Source: Sinohyriopsis cumingii
Lineage: Eukaryota; Mollusca; Bivalvia; Unionida; Unionidae
Assembly (NCBI GenBank): GCA_028554795.2
Contig: CM068825.1
Location: 96,279,451 to 96,343,450, forward strand
Direction of reading: 5' to 3'
Length of the DNA: 64,000 nucleotides
Numbering within the stretch: position 1 is the stretch's first letter; the number at the start of each line of letters is the position of its first letter. Positions 35,396 through 47,050 of this stretch are shown piece after piece. A program made the translations under genes and the position numbers. The notes beneath the pieces were generated by a model. That model did not search any database. It saw only the letters and a program-made list of their open reading frames with translations, and was not told the origin of the DNA.

Positions 35396-37400
35396 TAGCT
35401 CTAGCTACACTTGTTGTCTCCATATCCTTCAAAGGAAAAGCTTCGGTATACCTCGTTGCATCATCTACCACTGTCAGAATGTATTTGTATCCAGACTCCG
35501 TTCTAGATAACAATCATACAATATCCACTGCAATTTTTGAGAACGGTTCTGTTATCACTGGTGGGTAAACCATTGGTGCTTTCTCACCTGTAGCACATTT
35601 TGCTGTCATATGACATGATGTACAATATCTTTTTACATTGGAAAACATTCCATGCTGAAAGAACAATTGGAGAATCCTCTTGTTTTCTACAAACCCAAGA
35701 AAACTGCAAGGGGTCGATCGTGTGCCAACTTCATGACTATTTTTTGTAATCTTGATGGTACAACAGTTTGCTCCCACCACATGAACCATCACCATTGGCT
35801 CCTCCTCAGTCTCTTTACGAGTAGCAAAGGACTTCACTCTAATACTCTGCAGTGTAATATCCCTAATCTGTAGTTTCGACAACATGTCCACATTCATTGC
35901 TGAAAATTTGTCAACTTCAGTGTCATCAAGCTGATCAGTATCTTCTGTCTCGATGCTGTTGACAACTTCATTTTTATCCTCATCCTCAATGGTTGGTATT
36001 TTCCACAGTCCTCTCATCATCGAGTCCTTTTACCACAAATGACCCTTTCTTGCTAAGTATATCCATCCCCAAAAGGTTTTCAGCAGCTACATATGTAAGA
36101 AGACCCACCTGCACTGGTCCCTTATAATATGTAGTGTCGATATTTACCACAACCAACTGTGCAGTAATGGCTAACCCACTGCTGTATATAATGTAACTTT
36201 GTGCCCGTCCAGCTTGCAACTCTCGTCACCGAGATCTTCTCTTATCAAGGCCATATCAGAGCCAGCGTCCTTCACAAACATGATCTCGCACCCATTTAGA
36301 CATCCTGTTTCCGAAATAAACCTTTCAGCAGTTGTTGGCTTAACAAAACAAGTTGCTGGGTTGCCATGATGTTTCATGTCATCAGTTGGACAATACCTTC
36401 CAATATGTTCCCATTGCTTGCATCTATAACACTGCCTATTCTTATGTTTGGACTGGTCATTCATCGATGTTAGTTTCGCTTGCTGCTCTAAGTTCTGAAT
36501 ATTTGTCTTGTTATTATTTATATTTTGATGCAACTTATTCTTCTGCCATTGCTGTTGTACATTGGATGGAATATAACCTTCTGCAGCCTCTATAACCGCA
36601 CTAGAACCCTTGTTCCTCCTAATCCACTGTGCTTGATCTTGTGGCAAGGCTTTCAAAAACTATTTCTCATGAAGACAAGTAATTGGGTCATGATCCTCCA
36701 AGAAACGATTAATGTGTTGATCAATCCTGTCCATCAGACCATGATAGGCCTCGGTGCTTTCCTTCTTCATGCTCACCAACACAGTGAAATGTTCATGCGG
36801 TCTCTTTCCAAAGCAATCAATCAGTTCCAGATAATTCCCACAAGTTTGAGTTGCAACATATCTAGCCTCACCTGTCAAAAGAGTTCTTAGCTGTAATACT
36901 TTCAACTCATCAGACCACTTAGCATGTTTTGCAGTTGATTCAAATTCTGCTAGGAAAGTCACAATGTCTTCTCCTCGTTCATGGTCATATGCCTGAAGAT
37001 TTACTTTAAATGGCATTGAAGATATTTTGTCCATTGCATTTTCATGACATTTTACTCTTTCTAACTCAATTTCCAAACACTTCATTTTTAATCTTAATTT
37101 TTCTCTTTCCATTTCCCATTCAAACTCCTTCTGTCTTAACTCCAATTCTTGTTTATTATTTCTTGCAATAAGTTTTTGCTTCGTTTCTTTGGGTGGTTGC
37201 ATGTGCTCATGGTTAAGTTCATCTTCATACTCTGGAATCTCAGCATCTGTAAATTCCATCAAATTCTGTACTACTGCTTTTCTTCGTGGTCTATCTGAAG
37301 CAACCGTTATTCCCTCAACTTCGATGTCACCAGCAACTGATATACTGACAAACTATATGTACGTACTCTAAGTTCTATCACTATATTCACAGCAACTGGA
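35396..37400 (-). pseudogene. Ty3/gypsy-type retroelement remnant: gag, protease, partial integrase
   Basis: Minus strand. The gag frame (37,259-36,663) has a Lys/Glu coiled-coil-like N-terminus and a SCAN-like capsid region. A TAG codon (36,662-36,660) separates it from the next frame (36,656-36,171), which carries a CX2CX4HX4C zinc knuckle (36,390-36,431) and a protease active-site-like DAGSD near 36,256-36,270. The next frame has LLGMDIL, the second protease motif. The frame at 36,020-35,514 then passes straight into the integrase zinc-binding tail (VKRYCTSCHM) and KIAVDIV, which carries the first DDE aspartate. After a stop, more integrase core follows to about 35,396. Reverse transcriptase and RNase H are entirely missing, and the second catalytic Asp and the Glu are cut off. 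Confidence 0.85.
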
Positions 37401-37531
37401 CTAGTTTTTCTTTTCTATGAATTTCTGGGCTTATACGTGGACACTCATTACAGTGATACACACTTTGCACTTAGCAATCAACAAATGTACGTTACACATC
37501 CAGTCACTGCTAATATCACACAAAGATTCGC

Positions 37532-37646
37532 TGTTGATAGTCTCTGGTATTAAATATCCAGAATAATGGGATTAATGTTCTGGCCAACTGTCACTACTAA
37601 TAATTAGAATCTGCTAGAATCTGATACAGGCAATCATTCTTATAAC
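37532..37646 (-). repeat. 115-bp repeated segment, copy A (possible LTR piece)
   Basis: Matches 37,955-38,016 plus 38,936-38,969 (TTGATAGTCTYTGGTAT, CCAGAATRMTGGGATTAATG, CAGGCAATCAT, TTATAACA). On the minus strand it begins TGTTATAA and lies 5' of the gag frame, where a 5' LTR or its remnant would be expected. Homology does not extend far enough to prove a complete LTR. Confidence 0.55.
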
Positions 37647-38016
37647 ACCTCCCTTCACTAAATCTCTTTTTTTCTAATTAGTATGTCCTTGTTACATTCG
37701 GGTTCAAAGGACACACAAACACCAAGAAAGGATGCTAAAACTTTATGTAAAATAAAGCTAAAATCTATACAAAAACTAAATACATGTTGCTTACAGTACC
37801 AAGCCCATGACTGCCTGTTCTACCACTCTGCTCTTGTTTTAGTGAGGGTTAGAGATAATGGATCTTAATTAATTTAACATTTGTGCCTTATCCAAGGGCA
37901 GGAAGAAGTCCAGGCTCAGTAATAGCAGTGGGAAGATAAACAACAGAACCAGACCTGTTGATAGTCTTTGGTATCAAATATCCAGAATGCTGGGATTAAT
38001 GTACTAATAACAATTA

Positions 38017-38935
38017 GGTCTCACTGGATAGTTGTGTATTTTGACACCCCCCTAATTTTTAAGGTAGATTTGTTGTTGTTGTTGTTGGGTTTAACGCCAT
38101 TGTTCAGCATATGATGGGCTATGCATGGCGGCCAGTTTTTATGGTGGAGGAAAAACTTGGGAAAACACATGGAAGAACCACCAACCCACAAGAAGCTACT
38201 GCCAAGCGTTCTCACATACCCACATTGGCCGAATCCTAGATTCAAACCCACGCAGACAGAGGTTAGATGGCAGTGATCCGTAACCGAAAGTGCTTTAGAC
38301 CCCTCTACCCCCTTTTTAAGGTAGAAGGCATGAACCTAATTATCACAAGCCTAGCATTTATAAGTTCACGCATAAGCTAAATCTGTAATGTGGTTTAGAT
38401 TTACTACGAGTTAGGCTTGGAAATGGGTTGGCTGTTTGGTGACTGCCTGTCACAGTTTGATGAGCATTGGAGATCAAATGCGTAACTAGGGGGCTGCAAA
38501 TGAGCAGCCGACTTGGCTTACCTATTTACGTGTGTCTTCTACAGAGGTAAATATCTTAAAATCTAGATGGTTGAGGTGTGATGAAAAGTATGCTAATTTG
38601 TTATAGTACTAGTGAACTTTATTCATGCATAAGGCACATACTGATTCTTTTAGCTGCCTTGTCACAGGAAAATATTCAAAATAGCTATTTCCTGTCAAAA
38701 ATGAATGTAAAATTTAGGGGTTGGTGACAGTGTTGTTACAGTATAAAAACCACAGTTGCATCACAAATTCACCTGATTGCTGCAGTCAAAATCTCACATG
38801 TATGCTTTCTACAAAAAATATTTGTTTGTTTTTATTTGTATCTTCATTCTAAAAGTTTAACATTATTCTCATTTTTCTGCATTAGGTCCTTGTTGGATGA
38901 AAACTCACCAGATAAACTAACTGTCCAGTGAGACC
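38017..38935. mobile_element. PIF/Harbinger-like MITE with nested SINE
   Basis: Ends GGTCTCACTGGATAGTT (left) and AACTGTCCAGTGAGACC (right) form terminal inverted repeats, continuing imperfectly for several more bases. TTA flanks both sides (38,014-38,016 and 38,936-38,938). The uninterrupted copy A reads ...AATAATTAGAATCTG with a single TTA, so it acts as an empty site. A 3-bp TTA target duplication with GG-starting ends fits PIF/Harbinger. No transposase is present. About 660 bp remain after removing the nested SINE and its duplication. Confidence 0.8.
38069..38312 (-). mobile_element. tRNA-derived SINE (family B) nested in the MITE
   Basis: Closely similar to the copy at 35,001-35,232 over its whole length, in the same orientation. 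Its 3' end is a (GTT)n-like run on the plus strand. Perfect 13-bp target-site duplications TTTTTAAGGTAGA lie at 38,056-38,068 and 38,313-38,325. The A box is degraded more than in the 35-kb copy. Confidence 0.9.
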
Positions 38936-38969
38936 TTAGAATCTGCTACAGGCAATCATATTTATAACA

Positions 38970-40320
38970 GTCCTCATAAAAAATCTTTATCAGCTATTCT
39001 GAGGGGGCAGATCCTGCCTTAATATGAATCCAGTCTGCTATGCTACATTTATCCATGTTTCTTGCAGCTGATAATGGACCAGTATCACTGTTTACAATAC
39101 TGTACAATATTTTATAAAGCAGTACATGTATATGGCTTTGTCATTAGTGATGTTCTGAGGTGCTTCCTTTGTTATTATAATCTGGAAATTTACATGAAAC
39201 AAGCTTTATGATATATTTTGTAATTAAATCAGCATCCTGTATAATCTTTCTTATTTAAAAATATACCGTATCATTTTCTGATAAATAAGAAATTTTACTT
39301 TAACAGTTAATTTTCAATCAGTCTTTTTGATAATCTCAATATTTAACTTATTTAAACCAATTTATTATATATAAATTGGTTTGATTTGGGTAAGATTTAC
39401 AATAACTGACAATAAAACAGTCTCTTGTATGATCATGTCTTCTGTCTCAGATTTGCACTTTAAGAGATATAGGTTGTGAAGGGTGAAAATCGTTTTTAAA
39501 GTCAAGACCAACAACAAAAAATATGGTCAAAAATTGAGGTTCTGTACATTGACAGTGCCAATTTAAGTACCGGAAAACAATCGTATACTAAATCTATTTT
39601 TTTTAAAAAAAATCATAATATGATTGTGATTTTCCCCAATTTGCCAAGTTTAGCTATTACAAATAGACTTCTGCGAGGTGCGTCGAAATAGGTGACGTGC
39701 TAAACGAAAAGTGGTTGTCTGGATGAAAGCACGTTAAGAAGAGTATGAAGGAATTCGTAATTGTCGTTTCATACCCATACCTTGCTAAAATATCAATCGT
39801 TTCCAAAGTAATGCGCCAAACCGGATAGTCCAGGATAGAGTTCTCTAAATTGAATTAGAGACCTTTCTAAAAAATAGAAATAATTGAATATATGTTAAAG
39901 CGGCCGCCCATCTTTTTTTTTAGATTCACCGTAGTTGAGGTAGTCCTTGTTCGATACCCCCTCCCCCCAATTTGTGTAAATATCTAATGGACGACAAAAC
40001 TAAAGTAAATATCATCACGGGAATGGGGCTGATATATTAGTACTAACCCCTTCTGTAATGTAATTTTTCCGTGCTTATGTTTTGTATTTGCTTCCATCAT
40101 ACACGCTCTTCTTTGCGAGTATAATACCTTCTCACATGTGTTAACAAATATAATTTCATAATATAAAAACATAAGTGCCGCATATAAAATGATTGTACGT
40201 AATAAAACGACAATTACACATCTTATTAAGATCCTTGCATATCATATAATTACAATTTTCATCTTAAGTCAAAGGCGTTCTATGCTTTTAGTACAGGTGA
40301 GACGGATCATGAAGTTGCCT
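38970..40320. other. No gene seen
   Basis: AT-rich sequence between the transposon nest and the HSP90 promoter. Nothing recognised. Confidence 0.5.
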
Positions 40321-40399
40321 ACTGTATTAGGAACGCGCGTCCTTTTCTCCTAACGTAACTGTACTGCTCTTTGTTATTGCTTGAACGGAGGATCAAGGT

Positions 40400-40720
40400 T
40401 GCAAAACAGCGCGAACCAGACTGAAAGTTCTAGAATATGCGATCTCCAGATGCACATCCTGTGAGTGTTCTAGAAGAAACCCCATTACTCAAATTGTAAA
40501 GTGTATGTCTGCAACTTCCGGGATTTAATGCTCTAGAAAACCATGTATATATATTTATTATTTCGGGTTATTTTTTAAAGATTAAATACTTTGTTGGTTA
40601 ACATTCAGATTTCATTAATGGACACAAGTGATAAATGACAAAAAAATTCTGGAAATAATGCAATGCTCTTCAGTCATATTAATGCGCCTCTATATAAAAC
40701 TCGCTTCTGCGGGCGTTTGA
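40400..40720 (+). promoter_or_regulatory. HSP90 heat-shock promoter: HSEs and TATA box
   Basis: A perfect three-unit heat-shock element GAAAGTTCTAGAA (nGAAnnTTCnnGAA) is at 40,423-40,435. A further TTCTAGAA core lies at 40,468-40,475, a weaker CTCTAGAA at 40,531-40,538, and TTCTGGAA at 40,647-40,654 just upstream of a TATATAAAA box at 40,691-40,699. HSF trimers bind such alternating GAA/TTC arrays. Together they make a typical metazoan heat-shock promoter. The next plus-strand gene is HSP90, whose first coding exon starts 6.4 kb downstream behind a 3' splice site. The link to HSP90 is inferred from this arrangement. Confidence 0.8.
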
Positions 40721-40721
40721 T

Positions 40722-40805
40722 AGGAGAGAAGCTACTAGCCGTGCGAACGTGGAACCTATTGAGCGACAAAACTGCACAAAAACCACCGACTGTAATTAAT
40801 ACATG
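40722..40805 (+). other. HSP90: Probable HSP90 exon 1 (5' UTR)
   Basis: The transcription start is placed about 25-30 bp after the TATA box, near 40,722. The exon ends at a consensus donor ATG|GTAAGG (GT at 40,806). The last three bases of the exon are ATG, preceded in frame by TAA (TAATACATG). If it splices to the acceptor at 47,157-47,158, the mRNA would read ATGATGCCG, so translation could begin one codon before the usual MPEP start. A non-coding first exon is common in animal HSP90 genes. Both start and splice partner are inferred. Confidence 0.65.
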
Positions 40806-41130
40806 GTAAGGATTTGTTTTATTTAAGAAGATTAAAATGGAAAATGTTAATTTTGTACAATAACATTTGCTTGTTTTAATCTGATTTTATAAACTCGATT
40901 CGCTAAAAGTGGGAGAATTTGAACGTGTTTTGCATACGTTATATCGCATTTGACATTATTAAACTATGCGGTGAGTTTAGGATTTTCCGAACAGTGGTTC
41001 AAATTTGTAAAAAAAAAAAAAATGAAAATTTAGGTGCAGTTATAATTTTTGTTTTAAACAACAAAAAGTTCAACGTGGAAAATGTTGCGTTTGCAAGTGT
41101 ATTTAGACCTACAATGTAAGACGTAGCACG

Positions 41131-41225
41131 TTTTTGTTTTAGTGCCAAGTCTTACTATCTAATTAACGGCCTTGTGTAGCTTATTCCGATGTCAACGACA
41201 GCGGAATGAGTAATCAAAGTTTCGG
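41131..41225. repeat. Dispersed repeat with stem-loop, copy 2
   Basis: Counterpart of 33,077-33,172. The stem TTCCGATG/CAGCGGAA has one mismatch here. It lies about 0.3 kb downstream of the HSP90 first exon. Confidence 0.7.
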
Positions 41226-41480
41226 GAACATTCCACACACTTGGCAGCCTGTATCAACACTCTTCCACTAATTTATGTGTAATTAATCTATTTACTGTCT
41301 TTATCCTGGCGAAATGAAAATATACTTGCAAATGGACGCATTTTCCCGTTCCGTTGAATTTCTTGGAATGTGACGGTAGTCGAGGTATGCCGAAGTAAGT
41401 TCAAGTAGGTTCATGTAGTTCCAATAGGCATAATATATTTTATTCGTTTCGTTAAAGAAATATTTCAACTTATTCCAGCC

Positions 41481-41939
41481 GACAGGACATAGTACACAAT
41501 TAATTTTACTATATGTTCTCTACATTTGTTTCTCAGTACTGACCTTCCCACTGTGTGACAATCAATGCAAATCATATGTTAATCTAAAATACCTTCAAAG
41601 ATGACTTCACGGTGAAGTTCTTGTCAAAGGTTGACCTGCTCTTTTTTTAGATTATTGACTGTCAACATAACAGCATGTAACCAGAACACGAATTTCACTT
41701 CCGGATCATCACCAAGGCCTTATTACTCACTGTGCACTGTCGCCAAAATACATACAGACAACAACACCCTGAGCTCATATTATCAAGAATAAACAGTTAC
41801 CTTCAAATCCCTACCAAAAATGCATAAATAAAACTCTTCTATCACCACCAAAATGAGAGAGAGGAAAAAATGTTCTAAAAATAGACTAGAACTACATTCG
41901 TGGGTACTGAACTGGAAGTATTAATTGTGATGTAATTCC
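41481..41939. repeat. 450-bp direct repeat, copy 1
   Basis: Nearly identical to 44,720-45,164. The visible differences are a 12-bp indel after TTATTGAC, a 2-bp GA indel and one or two substitutions. It includes the 15-bp interrupted palindrome ACTTCACGGTGAAGT. No coding frame is shared. Confidence 0.95.
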
Positions 41940-42044
41940 TGACAGGCTCCATGTTTTACGCCAATTTTAGTCAAACTTTTATATTTGCATGCTATACCTA
42001 TTTCAACTTTATACATGAAGTCTTTTTGAATTTCCTTGCAAGGA

Positions 42045-42120
42045 AAACATGTGACACCTGTCAGAAAGTATGTAGTGCTGGTGTTCCACAGGGTGCAAGT
42101 TCTGGTCCAAGTGCTCTTGA
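42045..42120 (+). pseudogene. Tiny RT-like motif fragment
   Basis: Translation contains AGVPQGASSGPS, resembling the GVPQGSVLGP reverse-transcriptase motif of non-LTR elements. Nothing else of an element is recognisable around it, so this is a weak call. Confidence 0.3.
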
Positions 42121-43279
42121 GAAACCAAAACTAAATTTGCTATATCTTCCTTAATTATAGGAATTTTTCAATGCAGTAAAAACCTAATTGTGATACAAGA
42201 TAAGCCCTGTCTGAAAATATGTTTGAAAATTACAAATGTTGATAAATTCAGTTTTAATGGCAAATTAAATAAACATTTAAATTTTAAAAACTAAATTTTA
42301 TTGAAAACTTAAATTTTCATACAAGTTTTAAAACACAGTTTGACAAATTTTAGACAGAAAAGTTGACTAATGAATGATATTTAAAACAAATGGTAGTTTG
42401 GGTCTGTATAACTGATAACATTTTCCCCAGGGGTAATGAAGCATCATAGCTCATAGTGATTTTGGCAGCAAACCGCAATATGCCTGTCCAGATGCATATA
42501 GGTGTACACACTAAAGAAACACTGACAGGTGCTATGTTCCACATTTATTGTGTCAGGTACTTAGGCAGTTGTTTCCATAACTAATAGCACATTCAGATTT
42601 AAAGTTCTAATGGGACCACTACTATGTTTTATAGCAAAAATGCATTCCATTTCAATGTCGATAACAACAAAAGGTGGCAGTGGGATAGGAAAATAGTTTC
42701 TAGGGAGGTTCTACCTTACTGAAAAATGGTGCTGATCTCTCTCATGAAAACCTAAGCCATGTCTTTGAGGTGCTATATATCAGTGTGGTGATATGAACTA
42801 ATCTTGGTCACTTATGGCAGTACACTGCACATGCCCTTATGAAACCATGCTATTACCACCAGACTACTCAGGAGAGCTTCCAAGCTAATCCAACTCGAAC
42901 ACTTTGTTCCAGATACCAGGCTAGACCTGAAAAGATACAATATGTTTCACTTAATTCTAGAAAACAGTAAGATCTATGTAAATGAAGTTAAACTGTGTTA
43001 GATATGGTGATTTCAAATTAACATTAAGGTTGCAAGCATGGGGGAAAATATTAAACTTGACAGAGTGACACTCAGAAATGTGAAGCAATGGCCATGTATT
43101 AAAGTGTTAAATTCATCCTAAAAGTATATGAGGTTTCTAGAAGCACATTTAGCCATTTACAAGTTAAATAACTAATCAGGTAGACTATGTATCATAAAGT
43201 TTAAGGCAATGTTGGGGCGGTGAGGTTTGATCATTGGTGTAAACATTATTACATACCAGTATACAGGAAAGTCAAGTGA

Positions 43280-43921
43280 CAATGTACTAAATTAGAATGT
43301 GTTACTATAAGCATTCTTATTCATGAGGGAAATAACAATTTTGGATATTGCAAGTGAATACAGCCAAATGTGGTCATACAAATCAACTATAAGTACCAAT
43401 AAATCCTATATCATCAGCTAAATGTGAAATTCTCATCCCCAAAACATGTAAACAAGGATGGAAATTTGCATATGTGGGACATATACAATGTACTTGTTAA
43501 GATCAAATGTGCAAACACAATTCAAATTATCTATTTGAACATTTATATGGTATTTTGAAGAGTGTTGGTTACCAATTATTAAGCTCATTGATTGAATGGA
43601 ATCAGATATCAGCTGATGTTTCAATACCGCACTCTGTCAAAGTACTAAATTGAAATATGTTACCATACATAGGCATATTCATGATGAAAATAACATTTTG
43701 GGATATCTTCAGTGCACATAGCCATAAATGTGCTTTACAGGTTCACTATAGGTACAATGTCAGCCTATATGATGTACTGAATGTGAGCTTTTGATCCCAA
43801 ACATTCTAAAATGGATGGATATTTGTACATGTGGGATATGTAACCATGTACAAAGTTAAATTCAAATAATTTGTTTGAATGCTTCTTATGTAATCTTTAG
43901 AGTGTCAGTTAACAAATAGTA
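43280..43921. repeat. Diverged tandem duplication, unit about 350 bp
   Basis: 43,280-43,580 and 43,639-43,921 align in the same orientation through GTACTAAATT, TATTCATGA, CATGTGGGA and GAGTGT-GTTA blocks, with many substitutions and small indels. An offset of about 359 bp is seen at the left end. Confidence 0.7.
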
Positions 43922-44719
43922 TTAGTAATTAATAATGCATAAAGCAAGAAGGATCATTAGAATTCCCATAACATCATATAGGCCACAATGCCGCACTACA
44001 CCAATCAATATCTTAACCTAACTGAACAATAAAATGGAATGCATTTTGTATTCAACTTACATCATTTTGCTTTTTTCTTACATCCAAGAGTAAATATACC
44101 TGGGGGAAGCATATTTTATCCCTTTGACCTGTATTTCATTCTCAGACAGTTTAAAATGATTTAGTAGAGAACTTGAGTAGGTTCTAGTATAAAGTTTTCA
44201 TCGCTGTCCTCTCACTAAATACCTTATAACTATGTTTATAAACAATTACTGAAGGCTATACAAGCAGATGTTTGTTACTCAGGAAGTGACCCCATCATAA
44301 ACACATAAATTAACTGATTGGACCCCTAATAAATAGTCTGAATGGCCAATACAAATTATAATTTTGTCTTCATGTATTTTTAATGAAGGTCTCATTTTGA
44401 CTACAAAGATATTTTCTCTGACAAAATGTGACAAAAATCCAACATTGGAGCTTTTATATGGTGTAGGAATACATACATGCTGATAACATTTAATATGATT
44501 CCCAAAAATATTATATATGTGCATTTTAGGGGTTTTTTAATTACTTTTTTTAATTTTTTTAAAATTTTATTAAAATTTTTAAAATAAAAATTAATTTTTT
44601 ACTTTTAATTTCATTCTTATATTTTAAAAATCAATATACAGTACATATTAAAATTTCATGTGTCTATCTTTAATAATAAAGATTTTATACCAATTTAAAC
44701 TTTGCTCCAATACTGCCCT

Positions 44720-45164
44720 GACAGGACATAGTACACAATTAATTTTACTATATGTTCTCTACATTTGTTTCTCAGTACTGACCTTCCCACTGTGTGACAA
44801 TCAATGCAAATCATATGTTAATCTAAAATACCTTCAAAGATGACTTCACGGTGAAGTTCTTGTCAAAGGTTGACCTGCTCTTTTTTTAGATTATTGACAG
44901 CATGTAACCAGAACACGAATTTCACTTCCGGATCATCACCAAGGCCTTATTACTCACTGTGCACTGTCGCCAAAATACATACAGACAACAACACCCTGAG
45001 CTCATATTATCAAGAATAAACAGTTACTTTCAAATCCCTACCAAAAATGCATAAATAAAACTCTTCTATCACCACCAAAATGAGAGAGGAAAAAATGTTC
45101 TAAAAATAGACTAGAACTACATTCGTGGGTACTGAACTGGAAGTATTAATTGTGATGTAATTCC
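44720..45164. repeat. 450-bp direct repeat, copy 2
   Basis: See copy 1 at 41,481. The copies are 3.24 kb apart. Flanking bases differ on both sides and no target-site duplication surrounds the pair. Confidence 0.95.
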
Positions 45165-47050
45165 AACTGAAATGTAGGCCAACGAAACTGACTTTTAAGT
45201 ACAACGAAAAAAAAAAAAATGAACACTTCGCAGAATCAGTTATCTTTTAATACAAGGGAAATTTAATAATGTGAAATCAATTGGCTGAAAATGCATCGTG
45301 AAAATGTTATTTACAGTATTATAGTACGATTTTCAAAAGCTGTAAAATAAATGCTCACTGCACATATATATATACACACAGTTGCTGATAGTGTTCAGAC
45401 TGTCTTCACATTGCATACGCATTAATCCTGATAATTTTAGTTTTGTGTTACCTGCCTCATCTGTGTGTCATCTCTCGTATACAAACACACACACCATCAG
45501 TGGTATGAAGTATCAGCTTTTTTCCTTTCCTAATGTTTTTTCTTTATCATTATCATCATCATCATAATAAATAGTAAGTCTCTCATATATATTTTCTTTG
45601 CTATTATTTTCTGTTACGAAAACATGATCTTAATATGTGGCGGCCTCTGGAAAGTAGATCAAACACATTTTTAAATCGTCCAGGTCCAGAATACATCTAG
45701 GCATTAATATTTGAAGTGTGATGATGTCTGCTATACAAACTTGAACTACATAATTCTGTTCTGGAAACTTGTGTAAAATTGTCAAATGATGCAATCTGAA
45801 ATAAAAAGCAAGTTAAACATTTTATCCTGTGAAATTAACTTCATGAAGTTATTCACCCAGTGGTAGAATGGGCTACATCTGTATGCCAGTGGTAGAATTG
45901 GCTACATCTGTATGATGGATTTTGCTATCAAGGATTTATGACTGTAATGGTGAAAAAGGTTAATTTGCCAGACGATTGTCTGAGAGTTAATTTGCATTAG
46001 AATGTCACTGTCTTTTGGATATATGCAGTTTTTCATTCTTACAATTCTGAAGCGATTTAAAAAAAAGTCCAATCAGTGTGGTCATGCTTGCACTCCATGT
46101 GTTCATTTAAAATACCTATTAGGTGATTTCATGTATTGTTGTCAGAGATTTCATTGTACTTTATTGATAAAACGTCAGACTCCTGTGACTGTAGGCAATT
46201 AAACAGCACTCCTGGTTGGCTCACAATGGCTCGTATTGTTGCTTACAATTGACCTGTCATACATACATGTGCTATATAATAACTACAAGGGAGGACACTT
46301 CTCCTTGCTCACACGACCTATTTAAAAATAAATGCTGATATTTCAATCTACGCTTTGCATAGCTTAATAAATTTGGTACTGATCTTTAGCTCTGGCATTC
46401 GACTGTATCCCTATCAAAAGTTTGACTTGATATTATGCCTTTAAGGAATGCCAGATCATTTTCCCACGCTACCGCTCAACAAGGCCCTATTTGTGCCCAC
46501 TTAATATGCAAGAACAATGCACTGAATGGAATACTACCTTATCATTGGCCAACTGAAAAATAAGTTACAATGGTCATCATTTTCTTTTAACCAATGTGCC
46601 AAAGCACTAGCTTTAGTTTATTATTTTGCTGGTCGATCAATTCCTAAAGTTTACTATAATTGCAGGAATCTCAGCTGATGTTTCAGTAATGGGTGTTATT
46701 TTATTAGAATTTGGTTCTACATACCTTTAAATGGCAATTGTTCACTTTATTTGATCCTCATGCATCCATATTCCTTTGGAACTCGTTAACTCTCCCTGCG
46801 AAGTACACATGGCAGAATACTGTCAATATTTACGGACAATTTTAGACGAGGTCAGCCTTAAGTGTGATCTAGTACAATCTGGATTGAATGTCATGCACTA
46901 CATTGTCCTGGTGAATTAGCATTATGTTTAAAGTAACGATATAATTATGAGTTGGATACATAAACGTACATCCATGACATGTACGAGTTTGATACAAAAG
47001 CTTTGTAGAGGCAGTCTGTGTAATTGTTGAATACATTTTGAGTTATTCTT
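45165..47050. other. Intronic sequence, nothing recognised
   Basis: AT-rich, with no TATA box or CpG cluster close to the first coding exon. This favours the promoter at 40.4-40.7 kb over a nearer one. Confidence 0.5.

Larger units (their letters stand above)
37955..38969 (-). repeat. 115-bp repeated segment, copy B, interrupted by a MITE
   Basis: Left part 37,955-38,016 and right part 38,936-38,969 together correspond to the uninterrupted copy A at 37,532-37,646. They are separated by the Harbinger-like element at 38,017-38,935. Confidence 0.6.

Noticed and set aside
36353-36890. Plus-strand frames of 80 and 121 codons
   Set aside because: They lie antisense to the gypsy gag/zinc-knuckle frames, which have recognisable motifs.
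41481-45164. The 450-bp direct repeats as LTRs of one retroelement
   Set aside because: They do not start TG and end CA, no target-site duplication flanks the pair, no primer-binding or polypurine tract is evident, and the interior has no gag/pol beyond one weak RT-like motif.
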